This document shows, one piece after another, positions 1-9,328 of a stretch of DNA of 64,000 nt; the stretch's first letter is position 1; every line of letters begins with the position of its first letter. The notes under the pieces were generated by a model. It saw only the letters and a program-made list of their open reading frames with translations. It made no database searches and was not told where the DNA came from. This DNA comes from an uncultured Pelagibacteraceae bacterium (GTDB lineage Bacteria > Pseudomonadota > Alphaproteobacteria > Pelagibacterales > Pelagibacteraceae), in the NCBI GenBank assembly GCA_902524115.1, contig CABZCA010000002.1, positions 1 through 64,000 of the forward strand. Reading direction: 5' to 3'. The position numbers and the translations under genes are program-made.

Positions 1-62
1 TTCTTAACTTTTTTTTTTTTATTTTTTTTCATTATTACTGTTAATTATTTATCAGTAATATT

Positions 63-1250
63 TTAATAAATATAGTCCCGAGTATTAGGAACTGAGGTGT
101 TATCTTTTGATAATTGAAGCTGAAATACAACCTGATCCCCCCATTTAAATGCCATTTCACAACTAGCTAAGTAAAATTCCCACATTCTAAAAAATTTTTC
201 ATCAAACATGTCTAAAACTATGTCTTTTTTTGATAAAAATCTTTCTTTCCAATTCCTAAGGGTATGTGCATAATGCATTCTGAGAACTTCAATATCTGAC
301 ACAATTAAACCTGAGTTTTCAATAGGGTTTGCAACTTCACTTAAACTAGGAGTATAACCCCCAGGAAAAATGTACTTTTGTATCCATGGTTGTGGATCTC
401 GTGGCGCCATCGATGAACCAATCGTATGAATCAATGCTATTCCTTTATCGTTCAAGAGTTTAAAGACTTTATTAAAATATGTTTTATAAAATTTTCTTCC
501 TACATGCTCAAACATTCCAACACTTACCACTCTGTCAAATTTTTCGTTTAGTTGTCGATAATCAATAAGTTTGAACTCAACCTGGTTAGATAGGTTCATT
601 TCTTTTGCTTTATTCTTACTATATTCAAATTGATTTTCTGACAATGTTATGCCTGTAACGCAAGCTTTTGTCTCCCTTGCTATTGCTAAAGCTAAAGTTC
701 CCCATCCCGAACCAATATCTAAAACCTTCTGATCTGGCTGGATATTTAATTTTTTAATTATGTGATGAATTTTATTATTTTGAGCTTGCTCTAAAGTATC
801 ATTATCATTTTTAAAATAAGCACATGAATATTGCCTATTCTCATCTAAAAATAAATCATAAAGTTTTTCAGATATATCATAATGATGAGCTACGTTTTCT
901 TTAGATTTTGCTATTTTGTTAAAGCTTGTAAGATATCTATAAGTGCCTCTCAATTTTTTAATTACCGCTCCATAAGAATTTATGTTTCCTCTACCAATAT
1001 TTTTAAATGCTAAATCTAAAAATTCTGTAATTGTTCCATTCAGAATAACTAGAGATCCATTCATATAAGCTTCACCGAAATATAAGTCAGGATATAAAAG
1101 TAATTTTTGCATTAATTTTTGATCAAGTAATTTAAGTACTATTGGTTTTTCCTTTATAGGTTTTCCAATTACATATTTTTTTGAATTTGAATCAATAAGT
1201 TCGAAACCATCGTGTTTAAATAAATTGTTTAAAAAACTTACTAACTTCAT
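63..1250 (-). CDS. cfa: Cyclopropane-fatty-acyl-phospholipid synthase family SAM-dependent methyltransferase
   Basis: 395 aa ORF; VLDIGSGWGTLALAIA SAM-binding motif, HYDISEKLYDLFLDE and QYSCAYF motifs typical of CFA synthases. Confidence 0.9.
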   Translation of the reverse strand: MKLVSFLNNLFKHDGFELIDSNSKKYVIGKPIKEKPIVLKLLDQKLMQKLLLYPDLYFGEAYMNGSLVILNGTITEFLDLAFKNIGRGNINSYGAVIKKLRGTYRYLTSFNKIAKSKENVAHHYDISEKLYDLFLDENRQYSCAYFKNDNDTLEQAQNNKIHHIIKKLNIQPDQKVLDIGSGWGTLALAIARETKACVTGITLSENQFEYSKNKAKEMNLSNQVEFKLIDYRQLNEKFDRVVSVGMFEHVGRKFYKTYFNKVFKLLNDKGIALIHTIGSSMAPRDPQPWIQKYIFPGGYTPSLSEVANPIENSGLIVSDIEVLRMHYAHTLRNWKERFLSKKDIVLDMFDEKFFRMWEFYLASCEMAFKWGDQVVFQLQLSKDNTSVPNTRDYIY

Positions 1251-1251
1251 T

Positions 1252-2136
1252 TTATGCTGCTTTTAATATCTCCATATTAAAATTAAGTTTCTTTAAATTT
1301 GCTAGAAGATTATTTTTCTCTGCTTCATCTAATAATTTTAATGGAGGCAAAAGATTTTTATAAACTGAATTTTTTTGTGCCATTAGAGTATGTAGTCCTG
1401 AAATTAAGTTATATTTATCAAATGACATTCTCACATCACACAAATTTTGATTTGCTTCCAGTGATAAGTTATTATAAAAATTATCGTAAATTTCTCTAGC
1501 TAGGTGACCCGTAACATTTGTAGTTGCTGTAATTATTCCATCACATCCAAGCTCTAATCCTTTTAGTAATTTTGCCTCGGATCCTGGAAAGATTGAAAAA
1601 TTTTTTATTTTTAAAGTTTCAAATAAATTATAACTGCTATCTTTCACACCAATGATTTGGTTAGGAAATTTTTTAACTAAATTTTCAACAGATTGAATAC
1701 TAAACTTGTATCCACAAAGCTTTTCGAAATTATATAAAATAATCTTACAATCGTTGATTTCATTTATTATCTTTGAATAAAAATTCATTACCTCTTCGTC
1801 ACCGTATTTGTAATAAGCGGGAGGCATAATTAAAAAATTATTAAAACCCATTGATTTCGAAATTTTCATTAAATTGATAGTATCAATTAAAGAATTAAGA
1901 CCAGTTCCAATTATAAATTTATTTTTGTACTTACTTTTAGGGAGCTCATTTATTAATTGAATTTTTTCACTTAAAGATATCAGTTGAGACTGACCAGTGC
2001 TGCCAAAGAAAACGACTCCATGGCAACCTAAATCAATAACATTTTCTGCATGTTTAATGGTATTTTTAACATCTAATGCAAGATTTTCATCCAACACTGA
2101 TAATCCTGCAGCATATACACCTTTAATTTGTTGCAT
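1252..2136 (-). CDS. Dihydrodipicolinate synthase / N-acetylneuraminate lyase family protein
   Basis: 294 aa ORF; GVVFFGSTGQSQLISLSEK and GVKDSS motifs of the DapA superfamily. Confidence 0.85.
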   Translation of the reverse strand: MQQIKGVYAAGLSVLDENLALDVKNTIKHAENVIDLGCHGVVFFGSTGQSQLISLSEKIQLINELPKSKYKNKFIIGTGLNSLIDTINLMKISKSMGFNNFLIMPPAYYKYGDEEVMNFYSKIINEINDCKIILYNFEKLCGYKFSIQSVENLVKKFPNQIIGVKDSSYNLFETLKIKNFSIFPGSEAKLLKGLELGCDGIITATTNVTGHLAREIYDNFYNNLSLEANQNLCDVRMSFDKYNLISGLHTLMAQKNSVYKNLLPPLKLLDEAEKNNLLANLKKLNFNMEILKAA

Positions 2137-2184
2137 AGCTAAAATTTATATAAAAATTCAAATTAGTAAAGGTTATAAAAACAT

Positions 2185-3138
2185 ATGAATATACTTGTTA
2201 TACAAAACCGTATGGGTATTGGAGATATGGTAATTTTCTTACCTTTCGTTGAAGCAATCTCAAAAAAATATAATACATCTGTAACACTTTTAATAAAAGA
2301 AAGTACGAAAGCAAAAGAATACACAGATAATTTAAAATATATAAAAGAAATAATTTATTTAAAAAGAGATAAAAAAAATGATTTTCATAGTGGTTTATCA
2401 GGTTTTTTTAATTTAAAAAATGAGATTAAAAATAATTCATTTGATAAAGTTTTTATTTTTAATTCATCCATAAGATATAGACTTATTTGTAAAATCGCAG
2501 GTATTAAAAGTATATTTCAGTACCCCCTATTTGAAAAAAAAGAACAACATGTAATTAAAGCTGCTCAAAAATTATTAGAAAAGATTGATTTAAAAGTAGA
2601 AAGTAATCCTCGAATTAAAGTTGATGAAAGTTTAATTAAACTAGCTGAGCAAAATCTCTCTATTTCAAAAAATAAAATTAATATTTTATTAGGAATTGGT
2701 GGCTCTGGTTCTTCGAAAAGGATACCAGCTAATAAATTTAAAAAATTTATAGAACTAACTCTTAAGGATTATGACTGTATATTTTATTTAGCAACAGGTA
2801 AAAATCAAGAAGAACAGCTAATACTTAAAAGTATAATGTCATCATATAAAGAGATTTGTATTTCTTTAGATAATAATTCAATTTCAGAAATATTACCTAT
2901 TATTAAAAATTGTAAAATATCAATTTGTAACGACTCAAGTTTTAGTCACCTCTCTGCTGCTTTAAATGTTCCAACAATAGTTTTGATGTCTGACACCCCA
3001 TTACTGTATGGTAGTTACAGTCCAAATATGTATCCAATAATTCCTGATGGAATGGAGAATGTTTCCCATAATTCAAGGGGTAAAGAGAAAATTAATCCAG
3101 AGAAAATTTTTAAAAAATTTAAATCAATTATTAGCTAA
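2185..3138 (+). CDS. Glycosyltransferase family 9 (heptosyltransferase-like)
   Basis: 317 aa; N-terminal RMGIGDMVIFLPFVEAI and C-terminal CNDSSFSHLSAALNVPTIVL motifs of GT9. Confidence 0.8.
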   Translation: MNILVIQNRMGIGDMVIFLPFVEAISKKYNTSVTLLIKESTKAKEYTDNLKYIKEIIYLKRDKKNDFHSGLSGFFNLKNEIKNNSFDKVFIFNSSIRYRLICKIAGIKSIFQYPLFEKKEQHVIKAAQKLLEKIDLKVESNPRIKVDESLIKLAEQNLSISKNKINILLGIGGSGSSKRIPANKFKKFIELTLKDYDCIFYLATGKNQEEQLILKSIMSSYKEICISLDNNSISEILPIIKNCKISICNDSSFSHLSAALNVPTIVLMSDTPLLYGSYSPNMYPIIPDGMENVSHNSRGKEKINPEKIFKKFKSIIS

Positions 3139-3640
3139 TATTTTTTATTACAATTTCTTTAGCTTCATTCACTATTGAGGCTAGCCTAGTTAGCTCTGGG
3201 CTTACATCTGGATGAATTTTTTTCATGATTGATTTATATGACTGCATTACTTGGGTTTTGGTATATTTTATATCAGATTTTAAATTTAGTATCTTGTAAG
3301 CCTCATCTAAGGATAAGTTTTGTTTATTAACTGATTGATTGAAATTATTAAAATTAAATCTTCCCGAATTTCTTAAAACTCTAAAAAGACCCCATAATCT
3401 GAGAAGTTGAAATAAAGATATTCCAGCTTTAGTTTTTATCAATGGTAAGATTGCGAGTACAAAAGGTAATGAAAATATATATCTTCCAGCATAGGCCATT
3501 ATAATGGCCAATACTATCGCAGAAAAAATAATTAATATTCTTATAAATTTTGAAATTTTTTTAGCTGAGGTCCTAGCAAACCAAGTCAGAAGAACATATA
3601 CAATGACAAAAATAATCAGTGTTATAAAAAAAATATTCAT
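3131..3640 (-). CDS. Membrane protein with C-terminal J-domain (DnaJ-like)
   Basis: 169 aa; hydrophobic N-terminal half, C-terminal LSLDEAYKILNLKSD...KKIHPDVSPE with HPD motif. Confidence 0.75.
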   Translation of the reverse strand: MNIFFITLIIFVIVYVLLTWFARTSAKKISKFIRILIIFSAIVLAIIMAYAGRYIFSLPFVLAILPLIKTKAGISLFQLLRLWGLFRVLRNSGRFNFNNFNQSVNKQNLSLDEAYKILNLKSDIKYTKTQVMQSYKSIMKKIHPDVSPELTRLASIVNEAKEIVIKNIS

Positions 3641-3658
3641 ATATTAATTCAATTCAAA

Positions 3659-5734
3659 ATGAAATTACCACAGCTTGAAAAGAAACCTGAAATAAAATCT
3701 TGTCACAACAAGACGTGGACAGATGATTATAGTTGGATCCATCAACCCAATATTCTAGAGGTTTTAAAGGATAGCTCCAAACTTTTGCCTGAAGTAAGAA
3801 AATATTTGGAAGATGAAAATGAGTTTTTTTCTGATCAAATGAAAGATACTAAAGATATTCAAAAAAAACTTTTTGATGAAATTAAAGCAAGAATTAAACT
3901 GGATGATGAGTCACTTCCTTACAAAGATAAAAATTACGAGTATTGGACTAAAACTACTACAAAGGGAAATTATTCCATTAAATTAAGAAGAAAAATTGGT
4001 GAGAAAAAAGTTGAGGAAATATGGAATGGCGATAAAGAGAAGGATAAGCTTAAAACAGAATATTTTGGTTTAGGAGACTTAGAGGTAAGCTTTAACGATG
4101 AGTTTCTTGGATATTCTTTAGATTTAAAAGGATCTGAGTATTACACAATTTATATAAGAAATATAAAATCTGGAAATTTAGTCACTGAAGAAATTGCAGA
4201 GACTAGTGGTAGCATCGAATTTAGTTTGGATGATAAATATATATTTTACTCTAAATTAGACGCACATCACAGGCCTAGAACTATTTATAGACACAAAATT
4301 GGAACATCAACAAAAGATGATTTATTGATCTTTGAAGAAAAAAGTGAAGCATTTACAGTTGGTATTGGCTTAAGTTCAGATGAAAAATATTTTATGATTA
4401 CGAGCTCTGATCATAACACCTCGGAACAATATTACTTTAGAGTTGATGAAAATAATCCAAATCCTAAATTAATCCAAAAGAGAAAAAGAGGTATAATTTA
4501 CTCAGTAAATTCTTGGGATAACTATTTTTATAAACATACAAATGAAAATGCCGAGGATTTTAAAATTGATAGGTGTACTAATTTAGTTGAACAAAAATGG
4601 GAGACATTTGTTTCTGCAAAAGATGAAGTATTGATAGGAGGTTTAATATTTTTAAGTAATTGGATAATTAGATCTGAAACATCTGATGCACTTGGAAAAA
4701 TAATTTTACGTGATCCGAAGACAAATAAAGAAGAAGAGATAATTTTTAGTGACGAAAAAGTAATTGTGCCAAGTATATCATTGATACAAAAAGATAAAAA
4801 TACCGACAATGTATATTTATCATATTCTTCCCCTAAAACACCGGGAAGGACATATTTATATAATTTAAAATCAAAAGAAAAAAAACTCGTTAAGGAACAA
4901 GAGATTCCTTCTGGACATAATTCAAATGATTATGTGGTTGAACGTATTGAATGTCCATCTCATGATGGAAGAATGATACCAATAACTATAACAAGACATA
5001 AGGATACAATTCTGGATGGATCATCAAATCTTCTACTATATGGCTATGGTTCTTATGGAAATTCGATGTCTCCTGGTTTTTCATCTACACGACTAAGCCT
5101 CATTGATAGAAATATAATTTGGGTTACAGCACATATAAGGGGAGGAATGGAAAGAGGAATGAAGTGGTGGAAGGAAGGAAAACTTTTAAGCAAAAAAAAT
5201 ACATTCGAAGATTATATTGCTGTTGGAAAATTCTTAATTGAAAAAAAATATACTTCTAAAGGAAAAATTATAGGTATGGGTGGTTCAGCAGGAGGGTTGC
5301 TGATGGGGGTAGTTGTAAATGCAGAGCCTGAGCTATTTTTAGGGTTAATAATGGCTGTGCCGTTTGTAGACTCCTTAACTACTAATCTTGACCATTCTCT
5401 ACCGTTAACCATTGGAGAATTTGATGAATTTGGAAATGCTAAAGATAACAAGGATCATTTTGACTATATTTATTCATACGCTCCTTATAACAATATTAGA
5501 AAAATGGATTATCCAAATATTTTAATCACTACTAGTCTTAGTGACAATAGAGTTCTGTTTGATGAACCAGCAAAATTTACTGCAAAACTAAGAGACTATA
5601 AAACAGATAATAATTTACTATTATTAAAAACTGAGATGAACGCTGGTCATGGAGGAAAATCTGGCAGAGATGGTGCAATTGAAGAAATAGCTCTTGACTA
5701 TGCTTTTGCTTTAAAAATTGCAGAAAAAATTTAA
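3659..5734 (+). CDS. ptrB: Oligopeptidase B (S9 prolyl oligopeptidase family)
   Basis: 691 aa; GMGGSAGGLLMGVVVN nucleophile elbow, YGYGSYG, HIRGGMERGMKWW motifs. Confidence 0.9.
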   Translation: MKLPQLEKKPEIKSCHNKTWTDDYSWIHQPNILEVLKDSSKLLPEVRKYLEDENEFFSDQMKDTKDIQKKLFDEIKARIKLDDESLPYKDKNYEYWTKTTTKGNYSIKLRRKIGEKKVEEIWNGDKEKDKLKTEYFGLGDLEVSFNDEFLGYSLDLKGSEYYTIYIRNIKSGNLVTEEIAETSGSIEFSLDDKYIFYSKLDAHHRPRTIYRHKIGTSTKDDLLIFEEKSEAFTVGIGLSSDEKYFMITSSDHNTSEQYYFRVDENNPNPKLIQKRKRGIIYSVNSWDNYFYKHTNENAEDFKIDRCTNLVEQKWETFVSAKDEVLIGGLIFLSNWIIRSETSDALGKIILRDPKTNKEEEIIFSDEKVIVPSISLIQKDKNTDNVYLSYSSPKTPGRTYLYNLKSKEKKLVKEQEIPSGHNSNDYVVERIECPSHDGRMIPITITRHKDTILDGSSNLLLYGYGSYGNSMSPGFSSTRLSLIDRNIIWVTAHIRGGMERGMKWWKEGKLLSKKNTFEDYIAVGKFLIEKKYTSKGKIIGMGGSAGGLLMGVVVNAEPELFLGLIMAVPFVDSLTTNLDHSLPLTIGEFDEFGNAKDNKDHFDYIYSYAPYNNIRKMDYPNILITTSLSDNRVLFDEPAKFTAKLRDYKTDNNLLLLKTEMNAGHGGKSGRDGAIEEIALDYAFALKIAEKI

Positions 5735-5745
5735 ATAATTTTGTA

Positions 5746-5772
5746 TTGAAATTTTATATTTAATCACCATAT
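5746..5772 (+). promoter_or_regulatory. Putative sigma32 (RpoH) heat-shock promoter for hsp20
   Basis: TTGAAA (5746-5751) - 13 nt - CACCATAT (5765-5772), close to the sigma32 pattern CTTGAAA-N11-16-CCCCATNT, 64 nt before the hsp20 ATG. Confidence 0.65.
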
Positions 5773-5779
5773 ATAAATT

Positions 5780-5838
5780 GTAAGTCGCCTAATGGGGCTT
5801 ACATAAATTAACTTGCTTAAACGAAAGGAGTATATATG
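5780..5838 (+). promoter_or_regulatory. Putative ROSE-like RNA thermometer in the hsp20 5' UTR
   Basis: Two hairpins: GTAAGTC..GGCTTAC (5780-5802) and TTGCTT/AAGGAG (5813-5818 with 5825-5830), the latter pairing a UUGCU box with the Shine-Dalgarno including a G-G opposition as in ROSE elements. Confidence 0.6.
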
Positions 5839-6282
5839 ACAAGTAAGGATCTATCTATCTTTAATTCACTAAGACCATTTTCAATTGGTTTCGACGATAT
5901 GTTTGACCAATTTGAAAGTATGCTTGGTAATGGTGGCATGACAATGCAATCAAATTATCCACCATATAACATAAGAAAAACCGGTAAAGACAACTATTCA
6001 ATAGAAGTTGCCTTAGCTGGTTTTAATAAAAAAGATGTCGAGGTTGAGTTCGAAGATAATATATTAACTGTTAGAACTAAACAGCTTAATAAATCTGAAG
6101 ATCAAAATGTAGATGGTGAAATAATTCACAAAGGAATATCACAAAGACAATTCGCGAGATCTTTTACTATTGCAGATGATGTAAAAGTAAATGGAGCTGA
6201 ACTTAAGGACGGTCTTTTGACAATTGCTTGTGAAAGAATCTTACCAGATCACAAGAAAAAAAGACTTATTGATATTAAGTAA
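5836..6282 (+). CDS. Hsp20 / alpha-crystallin family small heat shock protein
   Basis: 148 aa; PPYNIRKTGKDNYSIEVALAGFNKKDVEVEFEDNILTV alpha-crystallin domain; SD AGGAG. Confidence 0.93.
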   Translation: MTSKDLSIFNSLRPFSIGFDDMFDQFESMLGNGGMTMQSNYPPYNIRKTGKDNYSIEVALAGFNKKDVEVEFEDNILTVRTKQLNKSEDQNVDGEIIHKGISQRQFARSFTIADDVKVNGAELKDGLLTIACERILPDHKKKRLIDIK

Positions 6283-6297
6283 TAAAGATTAACCTTG

Positions 6298-6319
6298 CTT
6301 GTGGGGTTCGCCCCACAAG
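6298..6319. terminator. GC-rich perfect hairpin between convergent hsp20 and lipoprotein genes
   Basis: CTTGTGGGG-TTCG-CCCCACAAG, 9 bp perfect stem; weak flanking T-tract on either strand. Confidence 0.6.
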
Positions 6320-6320
6320 T

Positions 6321-6623
6321 TTAAAAACATCCACTTGAACTGAAAGCAATAATAATTCCGCCAGCGTTGACTTCAAATCTTCTTTCACAGGGTACACCAT
6401 ATTTTTTTGTTTTATAAATTAAAACTTCATTGCCAATATCATTGACCATATCTTCGTTAGGAGCCCCTAATTCTAACTTCATTTTATTAACATCTCCACC
6501 AACAAATAAACCATATTTTTTATTTTCTTTTTCTACAACTTCGTCAGTTTTGTTCTGAATAGTTTGGCAGCCTACAGTTAAAAAAAGTATTGATATCAAT
6601 GTAATAGCGAATCTGATTTTCAT
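6321..6623 (-). CDS. Small putative lipoprotein (possible SmpA/OmlA/BamE-like fold)
   Basis: 100 aa; signal peptide with lipobox-like LTVGC; fold assignment is inference from the short C-terminal pattern only. Confidence 0.6.
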   Translation of the reverse strand: MKIRFAITLISILFLTVGCQTIQNKTDEVVEKENKKYGLFVGGDVNKMKLELGAPNEDMVNDIGNEVLIYKTKKYGVPCERRFEVNAGGIIIAFSSSGCF

Positions 6624-6762
6624 AATTTATTTATAATACTGAAATGTGACAAAAGATTAACTTAAAAGTTGAAAAAAAAATAAGTTTTCCATCAAAATTG
6701 CATAAATATAATGTATTTATATTACTTAATTCTTTATTTTTATTACTATCAAACCGATTCTA

Positions 6763-8262
6763 ATGAACACAAAACTTAAAGTATCAGAAATTTCAAAAAT
6801 TTATCCAGGATGTATTGCAAACGATAAGGTATCATTAGAATTTGGAAGTGGAAAAATATATGCATTATTGGGAGAAAATGGGGCTGGCAAGTCTACGCTA
6901 GTTAAAATCTTGTCTGGAGTAGTAAAACCTGATGAGGGCGAAGTTTTCTTAAATAATGAAAGCATAAAACTTAACTCTCCCCTAGATGCCAAAAAAAATA
7001 ATATTGGAATGGTTTTTCAACATTTCAACCTCTTTGAGACTTTATCAGTATTTGAAAATTTAAGCATCGACAGTGACAAAAAAGATGAAGATCTAAGAGA
7101 TTTAGTCAACGGTATATTAGAAAAGTACAATTTTAAAATTGATCTAGATATTCCAGTTCTAAATTTATCAGCAGGTCAAAAACAAAAAGTGGAAATTATA
7201 AGGTGTTTAATTAGAAATCCAAAAGTATTGATTATGGATGAACCTACATCAGTTTTAACTGAACAAGAAACTGATGATTTATTTATATCTTTAAAACAAT
7301 TTTCTAAAGATGGAATTTTAATTATTTATATTACTCACAAGTTAAAAGAAGTTTTGTCACTTTGTGATGAGGTAGCCGTAATGAGAAAAGGCAAAGTAGT
7401 TTCGGTTAGTAATACGATTGATGAAAAAATCGAGAGTTTAGCTAATAAAATGGTAGGTGAAAACTTAAATACTATTAAAAAAAAAATTAATAATTTTAAG
7501 AATAGCGAGGAAATTTTAAAAATCTCAAATTTAAATTTTAAAAGTGACGACCCATATGAAACAAACTTAAATAATTTAAATCTTTCTTTAAAAAAAGGAG
7601 AGTGTTTAGGTATAGCTGGAATTTCAGGAAATGGACAAAATGAATTATTTCAAATACTGAGTGGAGAAATAATTACCGAAGGTTCTTCTATAATGTTTAG
7701 AAATAAAGAAATTGGTAAGTTAAATCCTAGAGAAAGACGAGAATACCTTATGGCTTTTTCACCTGAAGATCGTATCTCTCAAGCTGCAGTTCCTGAGTTA
7801 AAGATATATGAAAATGTTGCATTAAACAATTTTAAGTCATCAAACTTTTTTGAAAAAGGTTTGGTAAATGAAAAGAAAATAAAAGAGCACTCAAAGAAGA
7901 TACTTTCTAATTTTTCTGTAAATACAGACAATGTTGAATTAAAGAGTCAATTTTTATCTGGTGGAAATCTTCAAAAATTAATTATTGGAAGAGAATTAAT
8001 TACTTCACCTGAATTATTGGTATGTTTTAACCCCACATGGGGTCTTGATGTTGGTGCGATCAACTACATTCATGAAACATTAATTCAAATTAATGAACAA
8101 GGAAAATCATCAATATTAATTTCTACTGATAACGATGAACTATTAAAATTAAGTGACCGTATTTGTGTAATTTATAAAGGTAAACTATCTAAAATAATGA
8201 ATGCAGATACTGTTACTGCTGAAAAATTAGGAATTTTGATGGGAGGAGGTACAATTGATTAA
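6763..8262 (+). CDS. ABC transporter ATP-binding protein, simple sugar/nucleoside type (two ABC domains)
   Basis: 499 aa; GENGAGKSTLVKILSG Walker A, LSAGQKQKVEI signature, second domain with ISGNGQNELFQ; BMP/PnrA-linked operon. Confidence 0.92.
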   Translation: MNTKLKVSEISKIYPGCIANDKVSLEFGSGKIYALLGENGAGKSTLVKILSGVVKPDEGEVFLNNESIKLNSPLDAKKNNIGMVFQHFNLFETLSVFENLSIDSDKKDEDLRDLVNGILEKYNFKIDLDIPVLNLSAGQKQKVEIIRCLIRNPKVLIMDEPTSVLTEQETDDLFISLKQFSKDGILIIYITHKLKEVLSLCDEVAVMRKGKVVSVSNTIDEKIESLANKMVGENLNTIKKKINNFKNSEEILKISNLNFKSDDPYETNLNNLNLSLKKGECLGIAGISGNGQNELFQILSGEIITEGSSIMFRNKEIGKLNPRERREYLMAFSPEDRISQAAVPELKIYENVALNNFKSSNFFEKGLVNEKKIKEHSKKILSNFSVNTDNVELKSQFLSGGNLQKLIIGRELITSPELLVCFNPTWGLDVGAINYIHETLIQINEQGKSSILISTDNDELLKLSDRICVIYKGKLSKIMNADTVTAEKLGILMGGGTID

Positions 8263-9328
8263 AATTGAAAAGCGTAACGATGTATCTCGATCAATTTACT
8301 TTTTAACGCCGGTTTTAGCTATTTTTCTCACATTATTTGGTGGTGGAATTATTTTTTATATTTTGGGATTTAATCCTATTGAGGCTTTAAAATTTTTTTT
8401 TATTACCCCCATTTCAGATTTATACGGATTAAGTGAACTTTTGGTAAAAGCTACACCACTTTGTTTAATAGCGATAGGTTTGTCTTTTTGTTTTAAAAGT
8501 AATAATTGGAATATTGGTGCAGAAGGCCAGCTTATTTTTGGTGGAATAGTTGGCGGCGGAGTTGCTCTGTTGTTTTATAATCATGGCGGATTTTATGTTT
8601 TACCAATAATTATTTTATCTGGAGCAATTGGTGGGATGTTATTTGCAATGATACCAGCAATTTTAAAAACCTATTTTAACACTAATGAAATTTTGGTCAG
8701 CTTAATGCTGGTTTATGTTGCAAAATTATTATTAGACTATTTAGTGGTTGGTCCCTGGAGCAATCCCGAAGGTTTTAATTTTCCAGAAACAAGACAATTT
8801 AGTGAGTCCGCAAGAATGCCAATTTTATTTGACGGTTTAAGAATTCATGCTGGAATATTTATTACTTTGATCACTGTATTCTTAAGCTGGCTTATATTGT
8901 ACAAAACTTATTTAGGTTTTCAAATAAAAGTTTCAGGCTTAAGTTTAAAAACTGCGAAATATGCAGGGTACAAAGGTAAGACAATGATTATTATTGTTTT
9001 TATGATTAGTGGAGCATGTGCTGGTCTTGCTGGTGTAGGTGAGATAACAGGACCAATAGGACAATTGCATAGAAACATTTCTCCTGATTATGGCTTTACA
9101 GCAATAATTGTTGCTTTTTTAGGAAGACTAAATCCAGTTGGAATTATATTTGCATCTTTAATTGTTGCTCTAACTTATTTAGGAGCTGAAACAGCTCAGA
9201 TATTTTTACAAGTACCAAAATATACAGGTCAAGTTTTTCAAGGAATGATTTTATTTTTTCTTCTTGGATCTGATTATTTATTATTTTTTAAAATAAAATT
9301 TTTAGGTTTAAAAAAAAATGAACTTTGA
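8255..9328 (+). CDS. ABC transporter permease (BMP/nucleoside uptake family)
   Basis: 357 aa multi-TM; NWNIGAEGQLIFGGI motif of the BPD_transp_2 family. Confidence 0.9.
   Translation: MIKIEKRNDVSRSIYFLTPVLAIFLTLFGGGIIFYILGFNPIEALKFFFITPISDLYGLSELLVKATPLCLIAIGLSFCFKSNNWNIGAEGQLIFGGIVGGGVALLFYNHGGFYVLPIIILSGAIGGMLFAMIPAILKTYFNTNEILVSLMLVYVAKLLLDYLVVGPWSNPEGFNFPETRQFSESARMPILFDGLRIHAGIFITLITVFLSWLILYKTYLGFQIKVSGLSLKTAKYAGYKGKTMIIIVFMISGACAGLAGVGEITGPIGQLHRNISPDYGFTAIIVAFLGRLNPVGIIFASLIVALTYLGAETAQIFLQVPKYTGQVFQGMILFFLLGSDYLLFFKIKFLGLKKNEL

Noticed and set aside
1-62. T-rich stretch and TATTACTG/CAGTAATA hairpin at the window edge
   Set aside because: The U-tract is on the wrong side for a plus-strand terminator and absent on the minus strand; cannot be judged without the sequence to the left.
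4528-4809. 93 aa minus-strand ORF within ptrB (also 5212..5451)
   Set aside because: Antisense to a conserved S9 peptidase gene; low-complexity translation, no domain.
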